A stretch of DNA of 64,000 bases from Atrina japonica (lineage: Eukaryota; Mollusca; Bivalvia; Pterioida; Pinnidae). The DNA is taken from positions 349,001 to 413,000 of the forward strand of contig BROG01000484.1 in assembly GCA_030159075.1 (NCBI GenBank). Reading direction: 5' to 3'. Of the stretch, positions 40,267 through 64,000 are shown one piece after another (positions within the stretch are counted from its first letter, which is position 1; every line of letters begins with the position of its first letter). The notes beneath the pieces are model-generated. The model saw nothing but the letters and a program-made list of their open reading frames with translations. It ran no database searches and was not told the DNA's origin. The position numbers and the translations under genes were made by a program.

Positions 40267-40719
40267 CTTCTTAATTGTATAGACAAAATATCGGAGAAAA
40301 TTATACTTATGCAAATAGCAAATAACAGGAATATGCAATTAACAGGAATTAGTGTATTTTAGGGAACAATGATGATTCATGTTTATCTAGTCCTTTTTTG
40401 TATATAACAAACACTATATACACACTAGCAATAAATTATCATTTAACATTAGCGTAAAATAATGTCATAACAGCAAAATTTTCACAAAACATAGTTTGGT
40501 ATGGTTTCATTTCTATTAAAATAGTATTTCCAAATATAACTTTCTACCGTACTCAGTACATTATCCCCATTTTGAGAAATATTTTATGCAATTAACAGGA
40601 ATTCGTGGTTTAACCTATCCAATTAAAAGGAATATTTTACACACAAGAGATCAGAAATGGTTTTGTGTTTTGAGTTCTTATGCAATTATCAGGTATGGAA
40701 ATAAGTGGAATCAAATATA

Positions 40720-40875
<156 letters not shown>

Positions 40876-41180
40876 CTGTGCTAATTATTTACCTTCAGTA
40901 CACCATTTTTCGCGCACTTATGAGTTCTTGCACGATATGTAAATAAAATAGACCAAAAATTACGATTACCAGCATACTTTTATCTATTATTGATTGTTAA
41001 ATTTGGCTAGCTTGATAATCATCTAGAAATAGCAAAAGTACCGAAGAATATCGAGAACAGGATACCAGAATGCGCAATTATCGAAGTGCGTGAAAATATA
41101 TTAAATCATATATAAACGTTATATCGTTACATGTATTTTCCATATGGTTAATACATACCATAAATATTACACAGTTTACA

Positions 41181-41450
41181 GAGCCGGCCTGGCTCAGTCG
41201 GTATCGCGCTCGACTCTCGATCGTGAGGTCGTGAGTTCGAGTCCAGCCGGCGGCAGGTTGGTTGGATGAGAGAGTAAAACTCGATTCTCGTGTCACAGTA
41301 GGTGTCGGCACGTTAAAGAACCCACACTGCTCAATGGCCGTAAGTGCCAAGCATAGACCAAAGTTTGAAGCCCTTCACCGGCATTTCGTGATGTCTCCAT
41401 ATGAGTGAAATATTCTTGAGTGGGACGTTAAACAACAATAAACAAACAAA
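41181..41450 (+). mobile_element. Intact tRNA-derived SINE (family B) with target duplication
   Basis: The head has A box TGGCTCAGTCGG (41190-41201) and B box GAGTTCGAGTCC (41233-41244), followed by a conserved-looking body (GTGTCACAGTAGGTGTCGGC, CCCTTCACCGGCATTTCGTG, TGGGACGTTAAACAAC) and an (AAAC)n-like tail. CACAGTTTACA is present at 41170-41180 and again at 41451-41461, an exact 11-bp target-site duplication, so both borders are certain. Confidence 0.9.
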
Positions 41451-42254
41451 CACAGTTTACATGAAACTAATATTTGTGATGCACAATCAACATTTTATAC
41501 CCTATGAAATATCTGAATAACAACAATCCAAGTGAGCAATGATAATGTACATTTACTACAGGAAAGCATTGCTTAATCTGACGACATTTCATCTGTTATC
41601 ACCAAAATACTTGTATATACCCCTATGTGTTGCAACATGCAGGTTTTCACAATTCAATAACTATAACCTACCAACTGCGAATATTCTGTCCTGGAATACG
41701 TCTCGATAGCTTTCCGAATAGAAAAAAAACGTCAAAAAGTGTCTTAAAGGAATGAATAAAAACCGTGCCACTGATATTTTCAGGAATAATTAATTTTAAC
41801 AAAACAATGGATCATTTAATTAAAAGTTCTTTATAGTCAAGGTCAATGCTTGAGAGTAATATAACTCTTGTGTTTACTTAGCACATTGATTTATCATTTA
41901 ATTTGATTGTTTATAATGGTTTTATTTTTAAATTCTGGTCTAACATAATTACGGGATCAATATATACATTTATATCAAATGTCGTGTTGAAAAAATATAC
42001 ATTCTAATGGTCTTCAAACAATAACTGAAGATAAGATTTAATTTCAATGGAAGTTTCTATTGTTGAAAATGAAAACCTCAAAAATCTTATTTTAAGAGGC
42101 CAGTTCCTTTGATTGGCGACAAAATTTCAGTTAAGTCATGAATTATGTCGAAGATTATGCTAGACGATGGGCAAACATGAAGACGTGGAGCCAGACACTT
42201 TGTGTGAATGGCGAATGTTATACGGTGGTTGATAAAATCTCGTATTCGGAAACT

Positions 42255-43800
42255 TAAAGGACCTATGAACACAAACACGTTATCCCTCTGTATTTAGTGA
42301 TCCAGAAGTGGTAACCGAGCTGGATACATTACATGACCAATATGCACTCGTCCCAGCATAAAAAGCCTCAAATAATATGGTTTTTATTTGTAATACACAT
42401 TGCTATAATTGTTTACTAAAAGAACTAGGGTTTAATACGAATTCTGAAAATCCTACATACACACATACCCAACTTCAAAATCACGTGTCCATATTACGTT
42501 CTTTTGATGTACCTACAATCGATACTGATTTTGAGCTACCATATTTATATTGGATACCTAAACCTAACCCATATAAGTAGAGGTACATACAGGATTCAGC
42601 AAATGTTCCGTTAAACCTTTATCTTTACTCCTTACCAAGATACTAACAGCCGTTAAGGAGAAACTCTAGCAATACTGTACAGTTGCTTTAATATTCAGAA
42701 GCGGTGTAAATTAGCTGTGGATACTTAAAAATTCTAAACAACTTTTAGAAAATTTGAAGGCACACATTTTTCTCAGATTCACAATATCAATACATACGAC
42801 TTCTCTACTCTTTACACAAGATTTCTACATAAAAGTTTAAAAGACATTTTTTTATCATCATAGACAACTGTTTTTTCACTAAAAGTGGTACCTGGGAATC
42901 TACATACCTAGTGATTGGTTATCATGATAATTATTTTGTCAAACACCACTCTGATTCGACACATAAACAACTGAAGTTGATATAAAAAGATGCTGGAATT
43001 TCTATTGACAAATGAATATATTTGTAATGTTCGGAGACGTGATCTTTAAAAAACTGTCGGCATTCCTATGAGAACCAATTGTGCCCATTTATTGGCTGAC
43101 CTGTTCCTTTATTCATATGAAGCAGATTTCATTCAGAAACTGCTGACTCAAAAGAAGAAAAAATTAGCGATGTACTTTAATTTGACATTTAGATATATCG
43201 ACGTTTTGTCAATTAATAATGACAATTTTTATACATATGTCAATGCGATGTATCCCAGCGAACTAAAAATTAAAGATACAACAGAATCAAGCACACATGC
43301 TTCATACTTAGACATTTTACTTACTATAGACACAGACTTGAAATTAACAACTAAGTTATATGACAACGTGACGATTTCGAAGTTACCATTTTCCACATTT
43401 AAGTAATACCCCACAATCACCCGCATATGTAGTTTATATTTCACAAATGATCCGATATGGCAGGGCGTGTTCAACATATGAACATTTTATATACAGAGGT
43501 AAACTACCGCGTTTGGTGTCAACGTGCCGCAAATTTTACGGTCGGTATAATAGGCATAATTGCGATAACGTCTGTAACTATTATGACGAGGATTTGTCCC
43601 TCACGTATTTCATTTTATTTTGACTGTGAACTCACAGTGGGTGTGACCGGTCGACAGGGGATACTTACTCCTCAATGGCACCTGATCCCACCTCTTGATT
43701 TCAAAAGGTCCGTGTTAAGCCATTTTCACTGGATTTGTACCTATATCCTGGACATCCAAATGATTTATACTTTGGTATTTGGGATTTTGTATATATCACT
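42255..43800 (+). mobile_element. Penelope-like element (PLE1), longest copy, plus strand
   Basis: The plus strand encodes, with stops and frameshifts, an N-terminal region (FSDPEVVTELDTLHDQYALV, then the CNTHCYNCLLKELGF region and YLYWIPKPNPYK). The palm follows: a DFSTLYT-like region at about 42790, then MRTNCAHLLADLF at 43068, and RYID-VLSINN at about 43190 with one catalytic aspartate codon deleted. The end resembles FYGRYN. The tail runs 43580-43800. It shows the most 5' coding sequence of any copy here. No GIY-YIG domain is visible. Confidence 0.88.
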
Positions 43801-44260
43801 TTTACATGCGTATGAAAATATCATTATTACCTGAAAAGTGTTATCGATTTATCCAAATGTGAAATTAATGAACTCTGCTTTATATGAATAAAGAGACAGG
43901 TCGGCCAATAAAGGGCACATCTGGTTCCCATGAAAATGTCGTCAAATTGCTAAAGGGACTGGTCTCCAAGCTCTGCATATATGTTATCTGTTAGAAATTC
44001 CTAGAATCTATCATACTTCAAGGTATGTAAGTGTTGTATCAGAGTGGCGTTTGACAAAAGTATCATGATAATTTATGACAAGGTATTTAAAACTGTGTAC
44101 ACCCCACTTCTAGCGAATAAAAACAACAGTTGTCAATGATGCGGAATGGTCGTATAACGAGTAGTTTGTTTTGATACTATAAATGTGTATAAAAATGGTG
44201 TGTCTGTAAATATCTTTAAAAGTTGTTTGGAATATCTTAGTATGTACATCAGACACAATT
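43800..44260 (-). mobile_element. Decayed PLE reverse-transcriptase fragment, minus strand
   Basis: AGACAGGTCGGCCAATAAAG and TGGTTCCCATGAAAATGTCG are the reverse complement of the GTNCAPLLADL region. Further landmarks run back to the DFSTLYT region near 44150. It meets the plus-strand copy tail-to-head as an inverted junction. Confidence 0.75.
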
Positions 44261-46690
44261 AAATCTGGGTCATTAAAGTCACATTCGGGGACGTTATTGT
44301 AATTTTCTGGACGTTATTGTATTTTTGACATTTTCATTAGAAAACCACTCCTAACCGACGAAAATGAAGAAAAAAATCAAAAGATTATTAGAGGATCCGT
44401 AGAAATTCTTAAATTTACCCTGGTGAACGTGTGATATAAAGGGTGAGCTCGATTCACTGCGAGAGTATGGTTCCGGCACCGTCTCAGAATATGTTACAAT
44501 CGAATGTACCGAGGCAGAAAGAAGTTATTTCAAAGTTGTCGATAAACTTTACATAATTCACTAAAGTTTATGGCTAAATTCCTTGCCAATGACAGTGTTC
44601 GAGAACATTTGATTGGTGTCTGGATTTTCCTGGACAGTGAAACGAACACACTCAGTAGAGTGTCAACACGTGACCGGCAACACCTTACCGTTTATAAATA
44701 GAACAATGTGTTAGGTGTTTTCCACGATTAGTTAACTAATTAGTTGGAATACGACTTTGAAAATACGATGAAAGTTCATATGAATACGCATTAAGAGAGT
44801 ACAGAAAAGTTTATTTATGAACATTACTCCCCGGAATGTGGCTTTAAATTAGGTTTTAACACTGTTCTAAGTCTCATGGTAGCACTACGAGTTAGAGACA
44901 CGGATTGGACATTAAGATATGGTAATAGTATAGTGTTCGTCAAATAGAAACGTGATATTTCTGTTAGTATTGCAGTTTACATAGGATGATGGATATCACT
45001 TATGTGAACGCCAGTGTTCGACAGGGATGGCTTACCACCATAGTTCTAATATTTGTAATTAATTCTTTTAAAGGCCCATGGCCGTTTAAATTTACCAACA
45101 TAAAATATCGTAAAAAGTTCTGATTCATATACAATTTAAAGACATACTAATAAAAATTAGTGCACACATGCACTGCAATTAGTCAGAAAATGATAAAAAC
45201 AACAAGATAAAGACACCCCTAATTAGCGATTGTCAGTATACCGTTCCCTGCTATTACATCAATACGGATAGTATGTAAACAAGAATGCACGTCAAATTGT
45301 AGGAAGTATTTCACCGAAAATTGCAGTTATTCATTATTGAAATAAAAATATTGTCTCTATACTTATACTTTTACCACATTCAAAGATAAAAACAAAAGAA
45401 AGTATTGGTATTTTCCTATCTGTTAGACTCCATGATTGAACAGGTGTGTTAGCCTTGACAGATTGAGGTTTCTTGGGGGGAATTCAAAGAAGGGTGGTTA
45501 ATTATTAATTTGTTTTCAGCTTCATTTCCTTCCTCAAAGCATTTCAACGTTCTATTTCTGGCACATCACAATTTCGTTACCGATTATATCTCTCTTCTTT
45601 TTCTGTCTTTTGTATTTTGTTTATTTGCTATCTGTATGGCAACCTGTTTACTATTTTGTGGAATGTTGGTAAACTCGGACCCATCTCAATTCGTACCCAT
45701 CTCATCTCGTATCCCCTTTGACCAAGTTATGCCTACGCTTGACTGACTTGTAACCAACACGATTGGAAGAGTCGTACCCATCGTTTTACTGACTCGTAAA
45801 CAATAATGGTTACACCGATGACTTCGATGTTTGATGTTCTCAAGCATATAGAAAAACTAAACGGGCTCGATCATTATTCTACACAGGAATCATGAATCCC
45901 CGACACATGTAAAAGTTTTTCGGGTTGTTTAATGCCGTTCAATTTTGTCGGAATAGTTAGTGTTCATATCATGTGACGCTAACAGAATGTCGGAAAAGAT
46001 CGCCTTCTGTATCGTAATACTTACAATAACAGCATTCAATGATATCTTTTTTAGTTCTTCTTCGAGGATTTAATTGTTGATAGATGATGGAATTCTTTCT
46101 TGTAACGACTACAAGTGTCGTCACTTTCTGGAAGGTTGCTTTTCACATCTGCCACGAGTCAGATAAAACATTGGGTACGAGTCAACCAATTCACATAGGT
46201 GCGAGTTGTGATGGGTATGAAATGACCATAACCCATATGTTGAACTTATTCACCTGCGGTTGCCTTTAGTATTAAGCAACTCCGTTGTATTTATTGTCGT
46301 TATGAGTTGATCTTCCAACTCAAATGACTAGAAAACAGAGAATCACTTAGATGCACAATTAATGGGAAGATAATAACGTTATATAAGAAATTTATAAAGC
46401 ACATTATCATTTCAAAACAAAATTCACAACCTAGCTGAGCGTAAACCGCCGGTCATGACCCTTTAAAACCTGGCAAAACACACACCCAAAGACAATGACT
46501 TGGAAACCAAATTTACTTTTAAATTGACATAGCTTTAAATATGGTGTAAAATGTTCGATTTCAAGTTTACATGACAACATTGTGACTTGATGGTGATTGT
46601 AATGCTCGGCATAAATTACTTTGTCAATCAGTGTAAAATAAAAAGAAGTTTTAAACTATTTGAATTATAACATACAACGCCATCTGACAC
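44260..46690. other. No gene recognised
   Basis: Spacer. The 78-codon frame at 45510-45746 is hydrophobic but lies over a repetitive TCGTACCCATCTC stretch and has no further support. Confidence 0.4.
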
Positions 46691-46704
46691 TCTAAAAGCT
46701 GGTT

Positions 46705-46710
46705 TTTATT
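46705..46710 (-). terminator. Candidate polyadenylation signal of the EGF/vWD gene
   Basis: AATAAA on the minus strand, about 70 bases after the stop codon. Confidence 0.5.
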
Positions 46711-46780
46711 GTTGTGTGTTTAACACATTTAGTGTACAATAACGTGAAATACTGATAAAATTTTAATGGAAAATGGTATT

Positions 46781-59704
<12,924 letters not shown>

Positions 59705-59820
59705 CTGGAAGAAGAGAGAATCCAATTGACAATTAGAAAATTCCTTTATCAAATACCGTACTTCCGAACAAAGAGAACTGATTGCACTGATCATTTGTAG
59801 AATCATTAAACATTCGAGGT

Positions 59821-60044
59821 TTACTGTATGTGTACTTAAATTAGCGCACTCATATTTTAGCGCCCTGAGGCGTGTAGAATTATTAGCGGAATCTTGAATT
59901 CGCGCTATTAATTTCATTAGTTCTGTCATGTATGCAGAATGACAGGAAGAAGAAAATTTAGCGCTGCACTTGAATTAGCGCAATCACATGAGCGTGAAAA
60001 GCGCTAATATTAGAATACCGCTAAAATAAGTACACATGCAGTAA
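59821..60044. mobile_element. MITE with terminal inverted repeats (Tc1/mariner-like)
   Basis: TACTGTATGTGTACTTAAAT on the left is inverted as ATAAGTACACATGCAGTA on the right, three mismatches in 26. Outer TA on both sides fits a TA target duplication. The interior repeats the phrase TTAGCGC several times in both orientations. Confidence 0.75.
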
Positions 60045-60270
60045 CTTATATCATGATTTTCCTTAAAGTTTTTATCAAATCAACCACTATATATACTACT
60101 AGGCATGAATGTATTTATATGAAATGTATACATAGTTATACAGATATTCTTTTGAAATGCCAAAAAGGTGCGTTTGAATTTGATTATAAATCTACTGCTA
60201 TTATTAAAAACCAAGATATTAAATGAACTGAGAGCATGTCAATTCTGTGTTTTTATGTGCTTGACACCAA

Positions 60271-63200
60271 AGGTCATTACGTTCGTAATACGGTCAATAG
60301 TCTGAAACACAGTCGTTAGTCTGTAAAAAAGTCATTAGTTTGTAAAGCAGACCTTGCGTCTGTAATGCAGTCATTAGTCTGTTAGGCAGATGTTACGTTT
60401 GTAATGCAGTTGTTACGTTTGTAATGCAATCGTTAGTCTGTTATGCAGTCGTTACGTTTGTAATGCAGTCATTAGTCTGTTAGGCAGTCGTTACGTTTGT
60501 AATGCAGTTGTTACGTTTGTAATGCAGTCGTTAATCTGTTATGCAGTCGTTACATTCGTAACGCGGTCGTTACATATGTAATGCAGTCATTAATCTGTAA
60601 TGCAGTCGTTACATATGTAATGCAGTCGTTAGTCTGTAATGCAGTCGTTACATTTGTAATGCAGTCGTTAGTCTGTTATGCAGTCGTTAGTCTGTTATGC
60701 AGTCGTTAGTCTGTTATGCAGTCGTTACATATGTAATGCAGTCGTTAGTCTGTAATGCAGTCGTTAGTCTGTAAAGCAGTCGTTATGTCTGTACTTTAGT
60801 CGTTACGTTTGTAATGCAGTCGTAAGTCTGTTATGCAGTTGTTAATATCCGATTCAGTCGTTAGTTCGTAAAGCAATCTTTACGTTGTTATGTATTTGTT
60901 ACGTCTATAACGAAGTCGTTAGTCTGTAAAGCAGTCCTTAGTCTGAAATTCACTCATTAGTTTGTAAAGCAGTCCTTACTTTGTAATGTATTTGTTACGT
61001 CTGTAATGCAGTCGTTAATTCTGTAATGCAGTTGTTAGTATGTAATGCATTCGTTACGTCTGTAATGCAGTCGTTAGTCTTCGTCGTGGTCGTTACGTTT
61101 GTAATCAGGTTATTAGTCTGTAATGCAGTCGTTACGTCTGTAATGCAGTCGTTACGTTTGTAATGCAGTCGTTACGTCTGTTATGCCGTTACGTTTGTAA
61201 CGCATTCTTTAGTCTGTAATGCAGCCGTTACGTTCGTAAAGCATTCGTTTAGTCTGTAATGCAGCCGTTACGTTTATAACGCATTTGTTAGTCTGTAATG
61301 CAGTCGTTACGTCTGTAATGCAGCCGTTACGTTTGTAACGCATTCGTTAGTCTGTAATGCAGCTGTTACGTTTGTAACGCATTCGTTAGTCTGTTATGCA
61401 GCCGTTACGTTTGTAACGCATTCGTTAGTCTGTAATGCAGTTGTTACGTCTGTAATGCAGCCGTTACGTTTGTAACGCATTCGTTAGTCTGTAAAGCAGT
61501 CCTTAGTCTGAAATTCACTCATTAGTTTGTAAAGCAGTCCTTACTTTGTAATGTATTTGTTACGTCTGTAATGCAGTCGTTAATTCTGTAATGCAGTTGT
61601 TAGTATGTAATGCAGTCGTTACGTCTGTAATGCAGCCGTTACGTTTGTAACGCATTCGTTAGTCTGTAATGCAGCTGTTACGTTTGTAACGCATTCGTTA
61701 GTCTGTTATGCAGCCGTTACGTTTGTAACGCATTCGTTAGTCTGTAATGCAGTTGTTACGTCTGTAATGCAGCCGTTACGTTTGTAACGCATTCGTTAGT
61801 CTGTAAAGCAGTCCTTAGTCTGAAATTCACTCATTAGTTTGTAAAGCAGTCCTTACTTTGTAATGTATTTGTTACGTCTGTAATACAGTCGTTAATTCTG
61901 TAATGCAGTTGTTAGTATGTAATGCATTCGTTACGTCTGTAATGCAGTCGTTAGTCTTCGTCGTGGTCGTTACGTTTGTAATCAGGTTATTAGTCTGTAA
62001 TGCAGTCGTTACGTCTGTAATGCAGTCGTTACGTTTGTAATGCAGTCGTTACGTCTGTTATGCAGCCGTTACGTTTGTAACGCATTCTTTAGTCTGTAAT
62101 GCAGCCGTTACGTTCGTAAAGCATTCGTTAGTCTGTAATGCAGCCGTTACGTTTATAACGCATTTGTTAGTCTGTAATGCAGTCGTTACGTCTGTAATGC
62201 AGCCGTTACGTTTGTAACGCATTCGTTAGTCTGTAATGCAGCTGTTACGTTTGTAACGCATTCGTTAGTCTGTTATGCAGCCGTTACGTTTGTAACGCAT
62301 TCGTTAGTCTGTAATGCAGTTGTTACGTCTGTAATGCAGCCGTTACGTTTGTAACGCATTCGTTAGTCTGTAAAGCAGTCCTTAGTCTGAAATTCACTCA
62401 TTAGTTTGTAAAGCAGTCCCTTACTTTGTAATGTATTTGTTACGTCTGTAATGCAGTCGTTAATTCTGTAATGCAGTTGTTAGTATGTAATGCATTCGTT
62501 ACGTCTGTAATGCAGTCGTTAGTCTTCGTCGTGGTCGTTACGTTTGTAATCAGGTTATTAGTCTGTAATGCAGTCGTTACGTCTGTAATGCAGTCGTTAC
62601 GTTTGTAATGCAGTCGTTACGTCTGTTATGCAGCCGTTACGTTTGTAACGCATTCTTTAGTCTGTAATGCAGCCGTTACGTTCGTAAAGCATTCGTTAGT
62701 CTGTAATGCAGCCGTTACGTTTATAACGCATTTGTTAGTCTGTAATGCAGTCGTTACGTCTGTAATGCAGCCGTTACGTTTGTAACGCATTCGTTAGTCT
62801 GTAATGCAGCTGTTACGTTTGTAACGCATTCGTTAGTCTGTTATGCAGCCGTTACGTTTGTAACGCATTCGTTAGTCTGTAATGCAGTTGTTACGTCTGT
62901 AATGCAGCCGTTACGTTTGTAACGCATTCGTTAGTCTGTAATGCAGCCGTTACGTTTGTAACGCATTCGTTAGTCTGTTATGCAGTCGTTACGTTTGTAA
63001 CGCATTCGTTAGTCTGTTATGCAGTCGTTACGTTTGTAACGCATTCGTTAATCTGTAATGCAGTCGTTACGTTTGTAACGCATTCGTTAGTTTGTAATGC
63101 AGTCGTTACGTTTGTAATGCATTTGGAAGTCTGTAATGCAGCCAATAGTTTGTAAAGCAGTCCTTAGTCTGTTATGCAGTCGTTACGTTTATAATGCATT

Positions 63201-63391
63201 TGTTAGTATGTTATGCAGCCGTTACGTTTATAATGCATTTGTTAGTCTGTTATGCAGCCGTTACGTTTATAATGCATTTGTTAGTATGTTATGCAGCCGT
63301 TACGTTTATAATGCATTTGTTAGTATGTTATGCAGTCGTTACGTTTGTAATGTAGTTGTTAGTCTGTAACACTGTCGTTACATCTTTAACG
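60271..63391. repeat. 3.1-kb minisatellite with higher-order structure
   Basis: About 150 units of about 20 bp, with consensus near GTTACGTTTGTAATGCAGTC and variants GTTAGTCTGTAATGCAGTC and GTTACGTTTGTAACGCATTC. Marker phrases show a higher-order period. GTCTGAAATTCACTCATTAG occurs at 60941, 61506, 61818 and 62385 (spacings 565, 312, 567). TCGTCGTGGT occurs at 61081, 61958 and 62526 (877, 568). The last 400 bp use other variants. It lies upstream of the EGF exons, probably in an intron. The cysteine-containing frame at 63136-63369 is an artefact of the repeat. Confidence 0.93.
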
Positions 63392-63749
63392 CTTACAGAA
63401 CCACCTTTTGTATATATTATAGGTGTCATATAGACATTATCTTGTTCGCCATTGACGATTTACTTTTTCACATACAAAATTAAGTGACGATTTTAGATTT
63501 AAGATAATATTTTAGAATATGAAATGAACGTTTTTTTAAACGTTTTCACTAAGCTTCTAATCATAAACGTGTTAAACATTTTAGATATTGACCAAAAGGT
63601 AGAAATGGAAATTATTTTTTGTATTATAATATTTTGGCATGTATGGTACGAAAAACTGTGATCATTACGGAATTCTAGGATCCGAATACTTAACACTTTT
63701 TGATGATGGTAGTAAAACACCAAAACGTATAATGATATTCAACATTTAG

Positions 63750-63776
63750 CTGGCTCTTTCTCTGGTGTCCAGATAC
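63750..63776 (-). pseudogene. Candidate 27-nt microexon, damaged copy
   Basis: Minus strand: CCAACAG, then 27 nt coding (G)IWTPEKEP, ending GAGCCAG followed by CT instead of GT. Tandem relative of 63933-63959, 183 bp away, with matching flanks. Confidence 0.3.
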
Positions 63777-63932
63777 CTGTTGGAATTCGGGATATAAACA
63801 TCTATAAAACAGAGATTAATGGAACGCGTGTACATATATTTAATTTTGATCTTATAGTATTGTATTTTACTCGTATTGTGTGCGAGTATATAAAAATATT
63901 TACGAATACAAATTCTAAAAAAAAATATTTAC

Positions 63933-63959
63933 CTGGCTCTTTCTCTGGTGTCAAAATGC
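63933..63959 (-). CDS. Candidate 27-nt microexon of the EGF/vWD gene
   Basis: Minus strand: acceptor TTTCCAACAG, then 27 nt reading (G)ILTPEKEP, then donor GAGCCAG|GTAAAT. It is phase 1 at both ends, so it could splice to EGF exon A without shifting the frame. It may encode a short Pro/Glu/Lys linker repeat. Evidence is only the splice signals, phase and duplication. Confidence 0.35.
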
Positions 63960-64000
63960 CTGTTGGAAATCGGAATATAATTATATCATGTATGAAACAA

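Noticed and set aside
41181..41255. Functional tRNA gene
   Set aside because: Promoter boxes are good, but the arm is followed by a SINE body and enclosed by a target-site duplication; the same holds at 38311 and 49232.
45510..45746. Small membrane protein
   Set aside because: Hydrophobic frame only; it overlaps short repeated TCGTACCCATCTC phrases and has no splice or regulatory support.
63136..63369. Open frame with repeated CSRYVYNAFVS
   Set aside because: It is the minisatellite read in one frame; no start context, splice sites or change in repeat composition.
60271..63391. CRISPR-like array appearance
   Set aside because: Units are contiguous ~20-bp minisatellite repeats without unique spacers, in eukaryotic DNA.

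Overview
The window is AT-rich eukaryotic nuclear DNA, most likely from a marine bivalve mollusc. Genes are split into short exons with GT-AG introns. Introns and spacers hold long (TA)n, (GT)n, (CA)n, (GA)n and (GAA)n tracts. They also hold the mobile-element types I associate with bivalves: Penelope-like elements (PLEs), tRNA-derived SINEs, palindromic MITEs and hammerhead-ribozyme repeats. The species assignment is inference from these features; no sequence search was run.

Layout. 1-17.4 kb is repeat territory: two PLE families (PLE1 with a long 3' tail, PLE2 with a different tail), fold-back elements, a ribozyme-bearing repeat, and one unrecognised open frame (6958-7581). 17.7-35.0 kb carries an eight-exon plus-strand gene encoding a six-helix TMEM163-like membrane protein of 244 residues; all exon phases join without error. 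35.4-36.0 kb is a single-exon minus-strand gene of 211 codons, tail-to-tail with TMEM163 and unrecognised. 36.3-46.7 kb is gene-poor, with PLE relics, SINEs and microsatellites.

46.7-59.7 kb is the 3' part of a minus-strand gene for a modular extracellular protein. In protein order it has six EGF repeats, one von Willebrand D domain, a C8 domain, a TIL domain, a linker with an EGF-like module, and a unique cysteine-containing C-terminus. The twelve visible exons total 2189 nt and join in frame to give 729 residues and a stop. The 5' end lies to the right, probably beyond the window. 60.27-63.39 kb is a large minisatellite built on a ~20-bp unit with a ~567-bp higher-order period. Two 27-nt candidate microexons at 63.75 and 63.93 kb have phases compatible with the EGF exons.

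Most notable: (1) a recurrent ~250-350 bp repeat carrying a hammerhead self-cleaving RNA motif, with the core intact at 6771-6814 and in tandem in TMEM163 intron 3; (2) a PLE2 3' tail lying against an EGF exon, apparently supplying its splice-acceptor tract; (3) recent duplication of 114-nt EGF exons; (4) the higher-order minisatellite. The genes themselves look unrelated: an ion/zinc-type membrane protein, a small basic protein, and a secreted adhesive or matrix-type protein.
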